This document shows positions 32,681 through 42,256 of a stretch of DNA of 64,000 nt, piece by piece. A program made the translations under genes and the position numbers. A model generated the notes under the pieces. That model was not told the origin of the DNA. It made no database searches and saw nothing but the letters and a program-made list of their open reading frames with translations. Location of the stretch: positions 6,758,001-6,822,000 of the forward strand of contig NZ_BAAAYL010000001.1 of NCBI RefSeq assembly GCF_039536205.1, in the 5' to 3' direction. Source of the stretch: Streptomyces sannanensis. GTDB taxonomy: Bacteria > Actinomycetota > Actinomycetes > Streptomycetales > Streptomycetaceae. How positions within the stretch are numbered: the stretch's first letter is position 1; each line of letters starts with the position of its first letter.

Positions 32681-33705
32681 GGGCGTTCGACCCGGAGCGG
32701 CAGGGCCGCTGGTCGTTCTCCTCCCAGCAGGCCACCCTGCGCCGCCTCGACAAGGCGTTCGCCGCGTTCTTCCGGCGGGTGAAGAAGGGCGAGACGCCCG
32801 GCTACCCGCGCTTCAAGGGTGTCGGCCACTTCGACACCGTGATCTTTCCCAGGGACGGCGACGGCTGCCGGTGGGACTCCACTCCCCACGACCGCCGGAC
32901 TCGTGTACGTCTTCAGGGCATCGGGCACGTCCGCGTCCACCGGCACCGGCCGGTCAAGGGACGCGTGAAGACGATCGCCGTCAAGCGCGAGGGCAAGCGC
33001 TGGTACGTCGTCCTGTCCTGCGACGCTGTCCCCGCCGAACCGCTCCAGGCCACGGGCGCGGTGTCCGGGATCGACATGGGCGTCACGCACTTCCTGACCA
33101 CTTCCGACGGCCGGCATGTCGCCAACCCGCGCGTCCTGGACCAGGCAGCCGACGAGCCGGCCGAAGCCCAGCGACACCTGGCCACGTTCCCCCGGCGGAC
33201 CAGGCAGCGAACGAAGAAGCACCGCGCTGCAGCCCGCCGTGTGGCCAGGCTGTATGCGAAGATCCGCCGCCGGCGGGCCGACTTCCACCACAAGACCGCG
33301 CTTGCCCTCGTGCGGGACCACGACGTGATTGCGCACGAACGGCTGAACACGGCCGGCATGACCCGCACCCCCAAGCCCAAGCCCAGGCCCGACGCGCCCG
33401 GCGTGTTCCTGCCGAACGGCGCCGCCGCCAAGGCCGGGCTCAACCGCAGCATCCTCGACGCGGGTTGGGGGGTGTTCCTCGCGATCCTCGCCAACAAGGC
33501 TGAAAGCGCCGGTCGGACCGTCATTGCCGTGGACCCCCGCAACACCTCCCGCACGTGTCCGTCCTGCGGACACGTCGCGAAGGAGAACCGCGTCACCCAA
33601 AGGAAATTCCAGTGCACGGCGTGCAGGTTCACCGCGAACGCGGACCACGTCGGTGCCCTGAACGTCCTCAACAGGGCCGGGCCGGCCCTCTGCGACGTGG
33701 CCTAG
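32681..33705 (+). pseudogene. tnpB: TnpB (IS200/IS605 OrfB), 5'-truncated copy 1
   Basis: Homology to the copy at 43468 begins abruptly at 32681 and lacks the first 60 or so residues. The rest is open to TAG 33703-33705: RuvC-I Asp in SGIDMGVTHF (about 33071), RuvC-II Glu in IAHERLNTAG (about 33338), a CPSCG...CTAC zinc ribbon and the RuvC-III Asp in NADHVGALNVL (about 33640). TnpB proteins are RNA-guided DNA nucleases of IS605-type transposons. The nuclease residues survive here but the N-terminal recognition part does not, so function is unlikely unless restored by recombination. A stand-alone start at ATG 32779 would give a shortened protein. Confidence 0.88.
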
Positions 33706-33867
33706 AAGACCGATGAAGATCTTGCTCCGACCGCCTGACTCGCCCCGGATTGCCAGTAAATGTCAATCGCCATGAACCGGTGCAAGCCGGGCGCGATTCC
33801 AAGATCTTCAGGACACTCCTAGCCACGACCGCAGGAAGCCCGCCGCTGCAGCGGTGGGTGGAGTCAC
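33706..33867 (+). mobile_element. Right end of the IS605-type element with omega-RNA-like terminal hairpin
   Basis: Non-coding sequence between the tnpB stop and the dnaE fragment. It ends in a stem with TGCA loop: CCCGCCGC at 33839-33846 pairing with GCGGTGGG at 33851-33858, followed by TGGAGTCAC to 33867. Hairpins of this form close the guide-RNA scaffold at the right end of tnpB elements, with the guide being whatever host DNA comes next. Further upstream an 11-base inverted repeat (TGAAGATCTTG at 33714-33724 and its complement at 33800-33810) is present. RNA production is inferred from the family, not shown. Confidence 0.55.
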
Positions 33868-35298
33868 CTGCTCATCTTCCAGGAGCAGATCATGGCCATC
33901 GCCCGGACCCTGGCCGGCTACACCCTCGGCGGCGCCGACATGCTGCGCCGCGCCATGGGCAAGAAGAAGCCCGAAGTACTGGCAGCCGAGTGGAAGAACT
34001 TCCACGCCGGCATGACCGGCAACGGCTACTCGGAAGAAGCCACGAAGGCGATCTGCGACGTCATGCTCCCGTTCTCCGGCTACGCCTTCAACAAATCCCA
34101 CACCGCCGGATACGGCCTGGTCAGTTACTGGACCGCCTACCTGAAGGCCAACTACCCGGCCGAGTACATGGCAGCACTGCTCACCTCCGTCGGCGACGAC
34201 AAGGACAAGGCCGGCGTCTACCTCGCCGACGCACGCAAGCTCGCTGTCACAGTCCTGCCGCCCGACGCGAACGAGTCCGTGGCCGAGTTCGCCGCCGTCG
34301 GCGCCGACGTGCGCTTCGGCCTGCTCTCCGTCCGCAACGTAGGCGAGAACGTCATCGAGGCGATCATCAGCGCCCGCAAATCCAAGGGCAACTACACCTC
34401 GTTCCAGGACTCCCTCGACAAGGCCGACCTGCCCGCGCTGAACAAGCGCGCCACCGATTCGCTTATCAAGGCCGGAGCATTCGACTCCCTCGGCCACACC
34501 CGACGGGGTCTGTCGGCCGTGCACGAATCCGCCATCGACGCCGTCGTGCCGCTGAAGAGCCGCCGCCTACGGCCAGGACGACCTCTTCGCCGGCCTGGGC
34601 GGAGACGGCACCGACGCCGCCACCAGCATCGGTATCGACATCAAGATCGGCGATGAGGAGTGGTCCCGCAAGCAACTCCTCGCCACCGAGCGGGAAATGC
34701 TGGGCATGTACGTCTCAGCACACCCGCTGGACGGAACCGACCACATCCTGTCGGCCAACCGCGACACCACCATCGTCGACCTGGTCGCATCCGGCCGCAC
34801 CAAGGGAACAGACCGCCTGTCCGGCCTGATCACCAGCGTCCAGCCCAAGATGACCAAGCAGGGCAACAACTGGGCGATCGTGAACCTCGCAGACCGAGAC
34901 GGCACAATCGAGGTGCTTTTCTTCCCGGCCGTATACCAGCTCGTCGTGGGCGCGCTGGTGGAAGACGCAGTCGTCTCGGTGCAAGGCCGCATCAACGACG
35001 CGACGGGACACTCTCCATCTTCGGCCAGGAACTGCAGGTCCTCGATGTGTCAGCCGCAGAGCGCTCCGGCGCCGCCCCTGTACGGCTCACGCTGCCCTAC
35101 CACCGCATCAACGAACGCTCAGTGAGAGAACTCGGCCGCATCTTCAGCGCTCACCCCGGCGACAATCCGGTGCGCCTGGCAGTCCGGGGCCCCAGCAAGA
35201 CGGCGGTCTACCAGCTGTCCTCGATGGTGGACGCAACCACCGTGGCCTCGGACATCAAGGGCAGCTTCGGCCAAGAGGCCTGGCAGGGCCTGGCTTGA
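33868..35298 (+). pseudogene. dnaE: DNA polymerase III alpha subunit (dnaE), C-terminal fragment with frameshifts
   Basis: Starts without an initiation codon at [20 protein letters not shown] right after the transposon end and carries typical DnaE sequence ([36 protein letters not shown]). A frameshift near 34557 moves the frame; [12 protein letters not shown] to NWAIVNLADRDGTIEVLFFP then reads on. A second shift near 35005 restores the first frame through LTLPYHRINERSVRELG to the stop at 35298. It includes part of the palm/fingers, the tandem HhH and OB-fold regions but no PHP domain or N-terminal catalytic core. It cannot encode polymerase; it may derive from a second dnaE copy or a plasmid. 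Confidence 0.88.
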
Positions 35299-35532
35299 CC
35301 GACCAGCAGAGCGCCGATCCGCAGGACGATCACGTCCTTCTCACGACGTCCGCGCGACGGCAGCCGGTCCGGCAGCCGCACCGAAACCGTCCCGGCCGGG
35401 CCCTGGACGGCCCCCTGGCTCGAAGAACAGGCACCGGGCCAGGCACCACGACGTCGGCAGGACCGTCAAACGCGCTGAGTCGATCAAGGAGCATCAAGCC
35501 CGCCGAGGTCAAACGCCAAGCTGATGGCAGGA

Positions 35533-35597
35533 CAGGCACGAGCCTTCCGGTGATCGCTGAGCTTGGAGAACTCCGTGATCACCGAGGCTCGTGCCTG
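35533..35597. repeat. 65-base inverted repeat between convergent genes
   Basis: The left arm, 35533-35555 (CAGGCACGAGCCTTCCGGTGATC), pairs with the right arm, 35577-35597 (GATCACCGAGGCTCGTGCCTG), with a two-base bulge and a 21-base loop. It lies between the end of the dnaE remnant (rightward) and the end of the M4 protease gene (leftward). It could act as a two-way terminator or be a small IS-derived inverted-repeat element; there is no T-run, as is usual in Streptomyces. Confidence 0.75.
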
Positions 35598-35651
35598 CTC
35601 TTCATCTGGGGCACCTTCTGACCGCTGGTGCGCGCCTACTGCCGGACGCTC

Positions 35652-37910
35652 TTAGAAGACGAGCCTCCAGTTGTCGATGTAGCCCGTGTCGCCGCGGTAC
35701 GCGTCCCGGACCTGGAGCCTCCAGGTGCCGTTGGCGACCTGGCTGGAGGCGTCCACCGTGTAGGTGGCGAGCACGTTGTCGGCCGAGTCGGACAAGTTGC
35801 TCTTCTTCAGCGGGTACAGCGTGCCGTCGGGGGCGACCAGGTCGATGACCAGGTCACCGCGCCAGGTGTGCTTGATGTCCACGTCCACCTTGAGGTCGCT
35901 CGGCGCCTGGCCCGAGAGCCCGGTGACGTCGATGTCCGAGAAGACCGCGGCGCCCCCGTCCGGGATCGACACGTCGGTGGTGTTCTCGACGATGCCCCTG
36001 GCGACGTACCAGGTGAAGGTCGCCGTGGTGATGCCGTGCATGGAGCCTCTGACGGTGACGGTGACGTCGCTGGTGCCCACCGTGGTGGGGGTACCGGTGA
36101 TGAGGCCGGTTACGTGGTTGATCTTCAGGCCCGCGGGGAGGCCGGTGGCGAAGTAGGTAAGGACACCGGGGTTGAAGCCGGTGGCCTGGATCTGGAGGCT
36201 GGCAGCGGTGTCGACCGCGCTGGTCTGGGGGCCGGGGGTGGTCAGCAGGATGCCGTTGACGATGCGCGGGCCGACGTTGATGGCGGCCCAGGCGTTGGCG
36301 GTGTTGATGTAGGTGTCGCTGCCCAGCCCGTACAGGTCGGCGGCGGCCTGGAGGGTGGCGGTGCGGGCACCGGCGTAGTCGGTGGACGAGGTCATGTAGG
36401 TGGTGAGGGCCTTGTACCAGATCTTGGCGGCGGCGTCCCGGCCGATCGCGGTGACCGGCAGGCCGTCGGAGGTCGGGGAGTCGTAGTCCACGCCGTTGAC
36501 GGTCTTGGCGCCGCTGCCCTCGGAGGCAAGGTAGAACCAGTGGTTGGCCGGGCCGGAGGAGTAGTGGACGTCGATGGAGCCGATACCGGTGTACCAGGCG
36601 TCGGCGGACCTTCCGTCCTTGGAGGGCTTGTCCATGTAGCGCAGCGGGGTGCCGTTGCCGCGGATGTCGATCTTCTCGCCGACCAGGTAGTCGCCGGGGT
36701 CGGAAGCGTTGTCGGCCCAGAACTCCACGGCGGCGGCCATGATGTCGGAGGTGGCCTCGTTGAGGCCGCCGGACTCGCCGCGGTAGATCAGGTTCGCGGT
36801 GTTGGAGGTGACGCCGTGGGTCATCTCGTGGGCGCCGACGTCGATGGAGGTGAGCGGCTTGGCGTTGCCGGCGCCGTCGCCGTAGGTCATGCAGAAGCAG
36901 GCGTCGGACCAGAACGCGTTGACGTAGGCGTTGCCGTAGTGGACGCGTGTGTAGGCGCCGACGCCGTCGTTCTTGATGCCGTTGCGGCCGTGGACGTCCT
37001 TGTAGTAGTCCCAGGTGAGCTGGGCGCCGTAGGCGGCGTCCACGGCGGCGGTCTGCCGGTTGCCGGTGGTGCCGTCGCCCCAGGTGTCGTCCGGGTCGGT
37101 GAACAGTGTGCCGGTGCCGGAGCTGCCGCCGTTGAGGTCGTAGGTCTTGTGGCCGCCGCGGGTGCCGTCGGTCATCGAGTAGCTGCCGTCGGCCGGTGTG
37201 GTGCCGATGGTGACCTGGCCGGAGTACTTGCTGTTGCCGACGCCGGTCTCGATGCCCTGGAACTCGAACAGCTTCTTGCCGGTCTTGGCGTCGGTGATGA
37301 CGTGCAGCTCGGAAGGGGTGCCGTCGGCCTGGGTGCCGCCGACCACCGTCTCCCAGGCCAGGGTCGGGGTGCCGGACGCGGCCCAGACGACCTTACGGGC
37401 GGTGCCGGCCGTCGCCTTCGCGACGCCCTTGGCCTTGGCGCGGCCCAGCGCGTAGGTCTTCGCGGAGCCGGCGCTCTTGGCGGCGGTGGTGGAGGCGACG
37501 GTGATGGTCGCGTCGGTGGCCTTGGTGACGCCCTTGGCTGAGCCGTTCGCGGCGGTGTGGACGACCAGGTCGCCGCCCAGGACCGGCAGTCCGGCGAAAG
37601 TCCGCTCGTAGCGGGTGTGCAGGCTGCCGTCCGCGTCCTTCAGGACGGACTTGACGATCAGCGCCTCCTGTGACCTCAGGTGCAGCGACCTGGCGGTCAC
37701 CGCCCGGGAGGCGTTCGCCGCGGCCAGCAACTCGCCACGCTGCGACGGCGACAACTCCACCGGCAGTGCGCCGGCGCGGGCCTGGGCCTTGGCCGGGGCC
37801 TGGCTCATGGTGTCGGCGGTGGCGACACCGGCCGGCAGCGCGGCCGCGATCATCGCGGCGCCGGCTATCAACGCGCTCGCGGCGACGGCCTTTCGGGTGG
37901 ATCGAGTCAC
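35652..37910 (-). CDS. Secreted M4-family (thermolysin-like) metallopeptidase with P domain
   Basis: 752 residues from GTG 37910, with AAGGAG just upstream. A signal peptide (SALIAGAAMIAAALPAGVATA) is followed by the FTP/PepSY propeptide, the M4 catalytic domain with HEMTHG near residue 361 and the third zinc ligand in GGLNEATSD about 20 residues later, and the C-terminal M4 helical part. A short Ig-like putative domain (ATGLPAGLKINHVTGLITGTP) and a proprotein-convertase P domain (THTWRGDLVIDLVAPDG type) at the C-terminus complete it. It is an extracellular zinc endopeptidase for protein scavenging or maturation of other exoproteins. The gene is complete. Confidence 0.93.
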   Translation of the reverse strand: MTRSTRKAVAASALIAGAAMIAAALPAGVATADTMSQAPAKAQARAGALPVELSPSQRGELLAAANASRAVTARSLHLRSQEALIVKSVLKDADGSLHTRYERTFAGLPVLGGDLVVHTAANGSAKGVTKATDATITVASTTAAKSAGSAKTYALGRAKAKGVAKATAGTARKVVWAASGTPTLAWETVVGGTQADGTPSELHVITDAKTGKKLFEFQGIETGVGNSKYSGQVTIGTTPADGSYSMTDGTRGGHKTYDLNGGSSGTGTLFTDPDDTWGDGTTGNRQTAAVDAAYGAQLTWDYYKDVHGRNGIKNDGVGAYTRVHYGNAYVNAFWSDACFCMTYGDGAGNAKPLTSIDVGAHEMTHGVTSNTANLIYRGESGGLNEATSDIMAAAVEFWADNASDPGDYLVGEKIDIRGNGTPLRYMDKPSKDGRSADAWYTGIGSIDVHYSSGPANHWFYLASEGSGAKTVNGVDYDSPTSDGLPVTAIGRDAAAKIWYKALTTYMTSSTDYAGARTATLQAAADLYGLGSDTYINTANAWAAINVGPRIVNGILLTTPGPQTSAVDTAASLQIQATGFNPGVLTYFATGLPAGLKINHVTGLITGTPTTVGTSDVTVTVRGSMHGITTATFTWYVARGIVENTTDVSIPDGGAAVFSDIDVTGLSGQAPSDLKVDVDIKHTWRGDLVIDLVAPDGTLYPLKKSNLSDSADNVLATYTVDASSQVANGTWRLQVRDAYRGDTGYIDNWRLVF

Positions 37911-38231
37911 ACGGAACTCCTTCTGCGGCGGCCGGGTGTATACAGCCGGAGACAGCCGGGCAGACGGGGGTGTTGCCGCCCGGTAGAGCTGGAGGTGCGA
38001 GTGGGTCGGACGGTGTCCGACGTGATCGCCGCATCGTGTGGTGCGCGTGTGTTGCAGGGGTGCTCTGCGGCGACTGGACAGAAGCGTGCCAGCTTTGACG
38101 AGGACCCGTCATGCATGTGGCGCCAACTTGACCGAAATCCGTCGTTGATCGATCTGTGGCGTTCGTTGGACTTCCCTGCAGTAGGGGTCACTTGAGCCCT
38201 TTGGTGGCCGGGCGCCGTCCCAGCGGTAGAG

Positions 38232-38728
38232 ATGGGTGGCGCGCCGGATGACCATACGGAGCGTGACGATCGTGGCGGCCAGGTAGCGGTCGACGATTTC
38301 TACGACGACCAGATGAAGTACGTCCAGTGCATGCGGGCCAAGAGCGGCTACAAGGACTTCCCCGCCCCCATGCTCAGCGGGTATCCCGACTGGGACAAGG
38401 TCAACGAGATCGGCTCCCAGTCCGGGCGTAATGAAGGCATCAAGGGTGGCAAGAACGGTGCCTGCGTCGCCGAGTTGCGGGCCGCCTCGGGGCCCAGCCC
38501 GAGCGCGACCAGCAGAAGGACTACGAGTCGATGCTCGCGCACGCCAAGTGCATGCGGGACAACGGCGTCTCCCGGTTCACCAATCCGACCATGAGCGGCG
38601 GCAACTCCCAGCCGGGCGGTGACCCGAATCCCGCGGCCCCGTCCATCGACTCGAGTTCTCCGACGTATAAGAAGGCCCGTGAGGCATGCAAGCCGAAACT
38701 GCTCGACGGTCTGGACGGCATGCAGTGA
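38232..38728 (+). pseudogene. Frameshifted secreted small protein of the YVQCMRxxGYKDFP type
   Basis: One frame reads DDQMKYVQCMRAKSGYKDFPAPMLSGYPDWDKVNEIG to about 38480. A second frame continues with QPERDQQKDYESMLAHAKCMRDNGVSRFTNPTMSGGN and ends KLLDGLDGMQ at 38728. Together they reconstruct a single paired-CMR(x)NG protein that in streptomycetes usually precedes an efflux periplasmic adaptor gene. A frameshift near 38486 separates the halves and the signal peptide is missing at the 5' end. The function of the intact family is not established. Confidence 0.72.
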
Positions 38729-38955
38729 AGCGCCGCACCACCCTCCTCGCGCTCGGCGCGGTGACCGTCGCCGCCGTCACCGGAGGCGTTCTGTCCTCGG
38801 CGACGGCGGCGACGCGGGCGCCTCCGGAAGGGGCGGCGACCTGCCGCCCGCCACCGCGACCGTCGTACGCACCGACCTCGTCCAGTCCAAGACGGTCGAC
38901 GGCAAGCTTGACTTCGCGCAGCGCCGTGCGGTCAAGTCCGCCGTCGAGGGCACCG
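38725..38955 (+). pseudogene. HlyD-type efflux adaptor, 5' fragment with frameshift
   Basis: GTG 38725 overlaps the stop of the preceding decayed gene. The frame begins KRRTTLLALGAVTVAAVTGGVLSS (a signal anchor), then shifts near 38810 to GGDLPPATATVVRTDLVQSKTVDGKLDFAQRRAVKSAVEGT, the start of the membrane-fusion/peptidoglycan-binding adaptor that accompanies MacB-like ABC exporters. Homology ends near 38955, so the hairpin and barrel domains and the partner ABC genes are gone. It is the remains of an exporter operon trimmed against the desaturase gene. Confidence 0.7.
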
Positions 38956-39052
38956 TCAAAAGCCGGGCGGGATACCGGCCCGGTGCGGCCGTTATACGGC
39001 GGATGATGAGCGGAGGGCACCGGACCGGAGTCTGTGTGGCGTCGCCATCCGG

Positions 39053-40177
39053 TCAGAACTCCAACCGGATGGGCTCGCCGATGGCGCGCATGTGGCGCAG
39101 CGCCTCCCGGTGGGACGCGAGGAGCCCGGTCTGATGGTAGGAGACTCCGAGTTCGACGCAGTACCGCTCGGTGATGAGCTGCGCCTTGCGGAGGGCGGGG
39201 GTCGGCATGCTGGGGAAGAGGTGGTGCTCGATTTGGTAGTTGAGCCCGCCCATGAGGACGTCGATGAACGGGCCGCCCTTCACGTTGCGGGAGGTCAGCA
39301 CCTGACGGCGGAGGAAGTCGAGCCGGTCCTCGTTGGTGACCATCGCCATGCCCTTGTGGTTGGGGGCGAAGACGCAGCCGAGGTAGACGCCGAACAGCGC
39401 CTGGTGGACGGCGATGAAGGCGACGGCCAGCCCAGGGGGCAGGAGCAGGAAGAGCCCGCCCAGGTAGAGCACGAAGTGGGCGACGAGCAGGGTGCCTTCG
39501 ACGACGGGGCGCTTCATGGTCGGCTTGTTGAGGGCGCGGAAGCTGTTGAAGCTGAGGTTCGGACCTTCCAGCATGAGCAGCGGGAAGAACAGCCGGGACT
39601 GGTGCTTGCCGATGAACCGGGGGAGCCCCTTTGCCGCCCGGGCCTGGCGCTTGGACCAGATCAGGATGTCGGGTGAGACGTCCGGGTCCTTCTCCTCGTG
39701 GTTGGGGTTGGCGTGGTGGCGGTTGTGCTTGTTCATCCACCAGCCGTAGCTCATGCCCATCAGGAAATCGGCGACGAAAATGCCCCAGCCCTCACTCGCC
39801 CGGCGGGAGGTGAAGACCTGCTTGTGCGCCAGGTCGTGGGCCAGCATGGCTATTTGACCGAAGACCACGGACATGGCTGCGGCGACCAGCAGCTGCGCCC
39901 AGGAGTCGCCGACGGCGACCAGCGCCGCGACGCCGGCGACGAGGGAGAGACCCACCAGCGTGAACCGTACCGTGTAGTAGAGCGGTCGCCGGTCCAGCAG
40001 TCCCGCTTCCGTGATCTGGCGGGACAGAGCGGCGAAATCGCTGCCCGTCTCCCGGATTTCCGGCACGGGCGGAGCTGGCGGGACCAGGGCTTCGAACGTC
40101 ATGAACGCCAGTCTGCTCACCGGGCCGAGCTGCCGTAATCCCGTTAACGTCCCCATTCGGGGTAGGGAGAACCCCAC
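39053..40177 (-). CDS. Membrane fatty-acid desaturase
   Basis: 374 residues in the longest form; inner starts at M8 or M26 (near 40156 or 40102) are possible. It has three histidine boxes of the di-iron acyl desaturases: HDLAHKQ near residue 113, HNRHHANPNHEEKDPD near 150 and QIEHHLFPSMP near 315, with two pairs of hydrophobic segments between them. The QIEHH form is typical of front-end or acyl-lipid desaturases. It would introduce a cis double bond into membrane acyl chains using electrons from ferredoxin or a reductase encoded elsewhere. Ordinary chromosomal codon bias; no partner gene adjacent. Confidence 0.9.
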   Translation of the reverse strand: MGFSLPRMGTLTGLRQLGPVSRLAFMTFEALVPPAPPVPEIRETGSDFAALSRQITEAGLLDRRPLYYTVRFTLVGLSLVAGVAALVAVGDSWAQLLVAAAMSVVFGQIAMLAHDLAHKQVFTSRRASEGWGIFVADFLMGMSYGWWMNKHNRHHANPNHEEKDPDVSPDILIWSKRQARAAKGLPRFIGKHQSRLFFPLLMLEGPNLSFNSFRALNKPTMKRPVVEGTLLVAHFVLYLGGLFLLLPPGLAVAFIAVHQALFGVYLGCVFAPNHKGMAMVTNEDRLDFLRRQVLTSRNVKGGPFIDVLMGGLNYQIEHHLFPSMPTPALRKAQLITERYCVELGVSYHQTGLLASHREALRHMRAIGEPIRLEF

Positions 40178-40228
40178 TGTCGGCGCCGTCCGCGAATAGA
40201 GGTTGGGGGGCCGGATGGCGCCCGCTGG

Positions 40229-40330
40229 CTGGACATGTTCGAGAACCTGATGGGCCGGATCGCCTGCCGCTTCGCGCGGGCCGAACCAGGACAGCGGGCA
40301 CGGTCACTCGTCCTGGGGCACCGGCGACTC
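40229..40330 (+). mobile_element. Possible IS701-type transposase fragment
   Basis: A short stretch reads LDMFENLMGRIACRFARAEPGQRARSLVLG, resembling the N-terminal region of IS701-family transposases (LMGRIAxRFxRVEPRxRA). The similarity ends after about 35 residues. The rest of the 40,178-40,750 gap shows no gene or element that I can recognise. This is a low-confidence reading from memory of the family. Confidence 0.35.
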
Positions 40331-40750
40331 CACGGTGGGACAGGCCACTTCCCGCCCGTCAAATACGAGAACAACCGCTACCTCGCAGCCACGAAACCCC
40401 AGGTCACGATCTGTCCCGGGCCGCTGGGAGGTACGCCTGTGATGGCATCCCTACCGGAACACCGCCCGTCGGCGCCGGTGGTATGCACGCAGCTGTGGCA
40501 GACGGCCCGCGCCCGGGAAGCGGCCCGCGCCGCATGAGGGACGTCCGGGCGGCCTCTTTGGACCAGGGGCGCTGAACCGCGCCAGGCTGCGGCATGTTGC
40601 ACCAACGGTTGCGCCTGGCTGTTGCGTGAGTCTTCCCGGGGCCGGACGCTCGTCCAGGTCGTGCAGGTGTACGGGCGTGGTTGGGGAGCTGACGGCCGTG
40701 GACTGTACACGGGCTGCGGGGCCGCAAGCCCAGATTGCGCTGGCAGGTGG

Positions 40751-42256
40751 TTACGCTTCGGCGAGCAGTGGGTCGTAGGGGGTCGAACGCTGGCGGCCAG
40801 ACATGAAGGACAGGAAGTCCTTGACGAACGCGCTGCGGGTGTACGTTCTGTCGGCGCCGGTCGTGTCGCGGTGGAACGCGGTCTGGAACAGGGCCCGGTA
40901 TTCCTCTGCGTCGATGTGCTGGTTGCCGTCTTTGTCGGTGATGTCGAAGAGGACCTCGGCAACTCTGATCAGCGCGGGTCCGGCCAGGGATGGAACAGCT
41001 GTGGCGTACTCCTGGGCGCTGACGCGGCCGTCGCCGTCGGTGTCGAGGAGTTTCTGGAGTTCCCGCCACCAGTCGGCGTAGGCGTTGTAGAGCCTGGTTT
41101 CCTCAGGCTCGTCCAGGTCGAGGCGGCCGGACAGCTCTCGGGCCATGGCAGCGAGGTCCGGCCAGTCCAGGTAGCCGTCGCCGGTCTGGTCCAGTACCTG
41201 ACGGAAGAACTCCTCCGCGCTGCGCTGCGTCCCTGTTTCCGTGGCGGGTTCCGGTTGCGGGGGAAGGGGTGTGATGAGCCTGAACAGGGCTCCGGCTCGC
41301 TTCATCTTGCTGTGCAGGGCAGCGATGGTCCTTGCCCGCGGGTCGTCGCTGTCAGGGGAGAGGGCCAGCAGGTCGGCGAGGCCTTCTGCCTGGATCCAGC
41401 TGTCGGGGAGGAATCGGGCCAGGCCGACGGCCAGGTAGGCGCTTTGCACCAAGGTCTGGGCGCCGGGCATTTCAGGCAGTCCCGCCCGTCGGCGGAAGGG
41501 CTCAGGGAGGGAAGCCGCGGTGATCGCTCCGATGACCGGGCCGGCGACGGCGCGGCCGGTCGCCCACAGGGTAGGCAGACCGTTCAGGAGAGGCGGAGCG
41601 GGGAGATGGTCGAAGAGCTTGTAGAGGATGACGCGCATCGCCTCCGTGTTCTCCAGTTCCTCCTCGACTACGCGGTCGTAGTACTGCCAGAACTCGTTCA
41701 GGGTGTCGGGCAGGTGGCCGGCTTCGTCTCCCAGAGCGGCGAGGAACGCCTGGAATTCGGCGTACAGCCGCTCCATGGCCTCCTGCTCGAGGGGTTGTCC
41801 GCTCAGCCGGCACATGGTGACGGTGCTCTCGAACAGAGTCGCGACCACCCAGGCGCGCACGTTGGGGTCCATGGCGTTGTAGGGCCGGTTGCGCGCGTCG
41901 GTTCCCTTCAGCCGTGCGTGCAGGCGATTGAGCCGCGCCGCCTCCCTGTGCCGCGCGTGATCGTCGGCGCCGAACATGCGGTGCAAGCTCAGGAAGGTGT
42001 TGCGCAGCCGTCGCCAGGGGTGGGCAACGAACGTGGAGTTGTCGATCAGGGCGGCGCCGATCTGCGGGTGAGCGGCTTCCAGCACGGTGGCACGGACCAC
42101 GGCCAGCGCCCAGCGCGGGTCGTTGATGAACTCGCTGAACTGCGAGCCCGGGCCGAACATGGGCCCTGTGCCTCCAGTGGCGGGCCGTTGGGAGCCGCCG
42201 CCAGCGACGCCGGCACCGGTGCTGCCGGGGTATCCGGCGCCTGCGTTGGTCACCAT
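40751..42256 (-). CDS. MpaB/DUF2236 oxygenase-like domain fused to EF-hands
   Basis: 501 residues from ATG 42256, with CGGAGGA upstream; a longer open frame lacks a binding site. Residues 25-330 match the DUF2236/MpaB (latex-clearing-protein-related) fold: PGSQFSEFINDPRWALAVVRA, VAHPWRRLRNTFLSLHRM, YNAMDPNVRAWVVATL. The C-terminal 170 residues hold three EF-hand loops: DQTGDGYLDWPD near 355, DTDGDGRVSAQE near 404 and DKDGNQHIDAEE near 437. The oxygenase part may bind haem and cleave polyprenyl or similar chains, with calcium as regulator. The start shares a base with the stop of the cis-prenyltransferase gene, so the two are co-translated. Confidence 0.82.
   Translation of the reverse strand: MVTNAGAGYPGSTGAGVAGGGSQRPATGGTGPMFGPGSQFSEFINDPRWALAVVRATVLEAAHPQIGAALIDNSTFVAHPWRRLRNTFLSLHRMFGADDHARHREAARLNRLHARLKGTDARNRPYNAMDPNVRAWVVATLFESTVTMCRLSGQPLEQEAMERLYAEFQAFLAALGDEAGHLPDTLNEFWQYYDRVVEEELENTEAMRVILYKLFDHLPAPPLLNGLPTLWATGRAVAGPVIGAITAASLPEPFRRRAGLPEMPGAQTLVQSAYLAVGLARFLPDSWIQAEGLADLLALSPDSDDPRARTIAALHSKMKRAGALFRLITPLPPQPEPATETGTQRSAEEFFRQVLDQTGDGYLDWPDLAAMARELSGRLDLDEPEETRLYNAYADWWRELQKLLDTDGDGRVSAQEYATAVPSLAGPALIRVAEVLFDITDKDGNQHIDAEEYRALFQTAFHRDTTGADRTYTRSAFVKDFLSFMSGRQRSTPYDPLLAEA

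Noticed and set aside
35628..37541. 637-codon plus-strand open frame opposite the M4 protease
   Set aside because: Val/Gly-rich antisense shadow; the minus strand has a full signal peptide, HEMTH and P domain.
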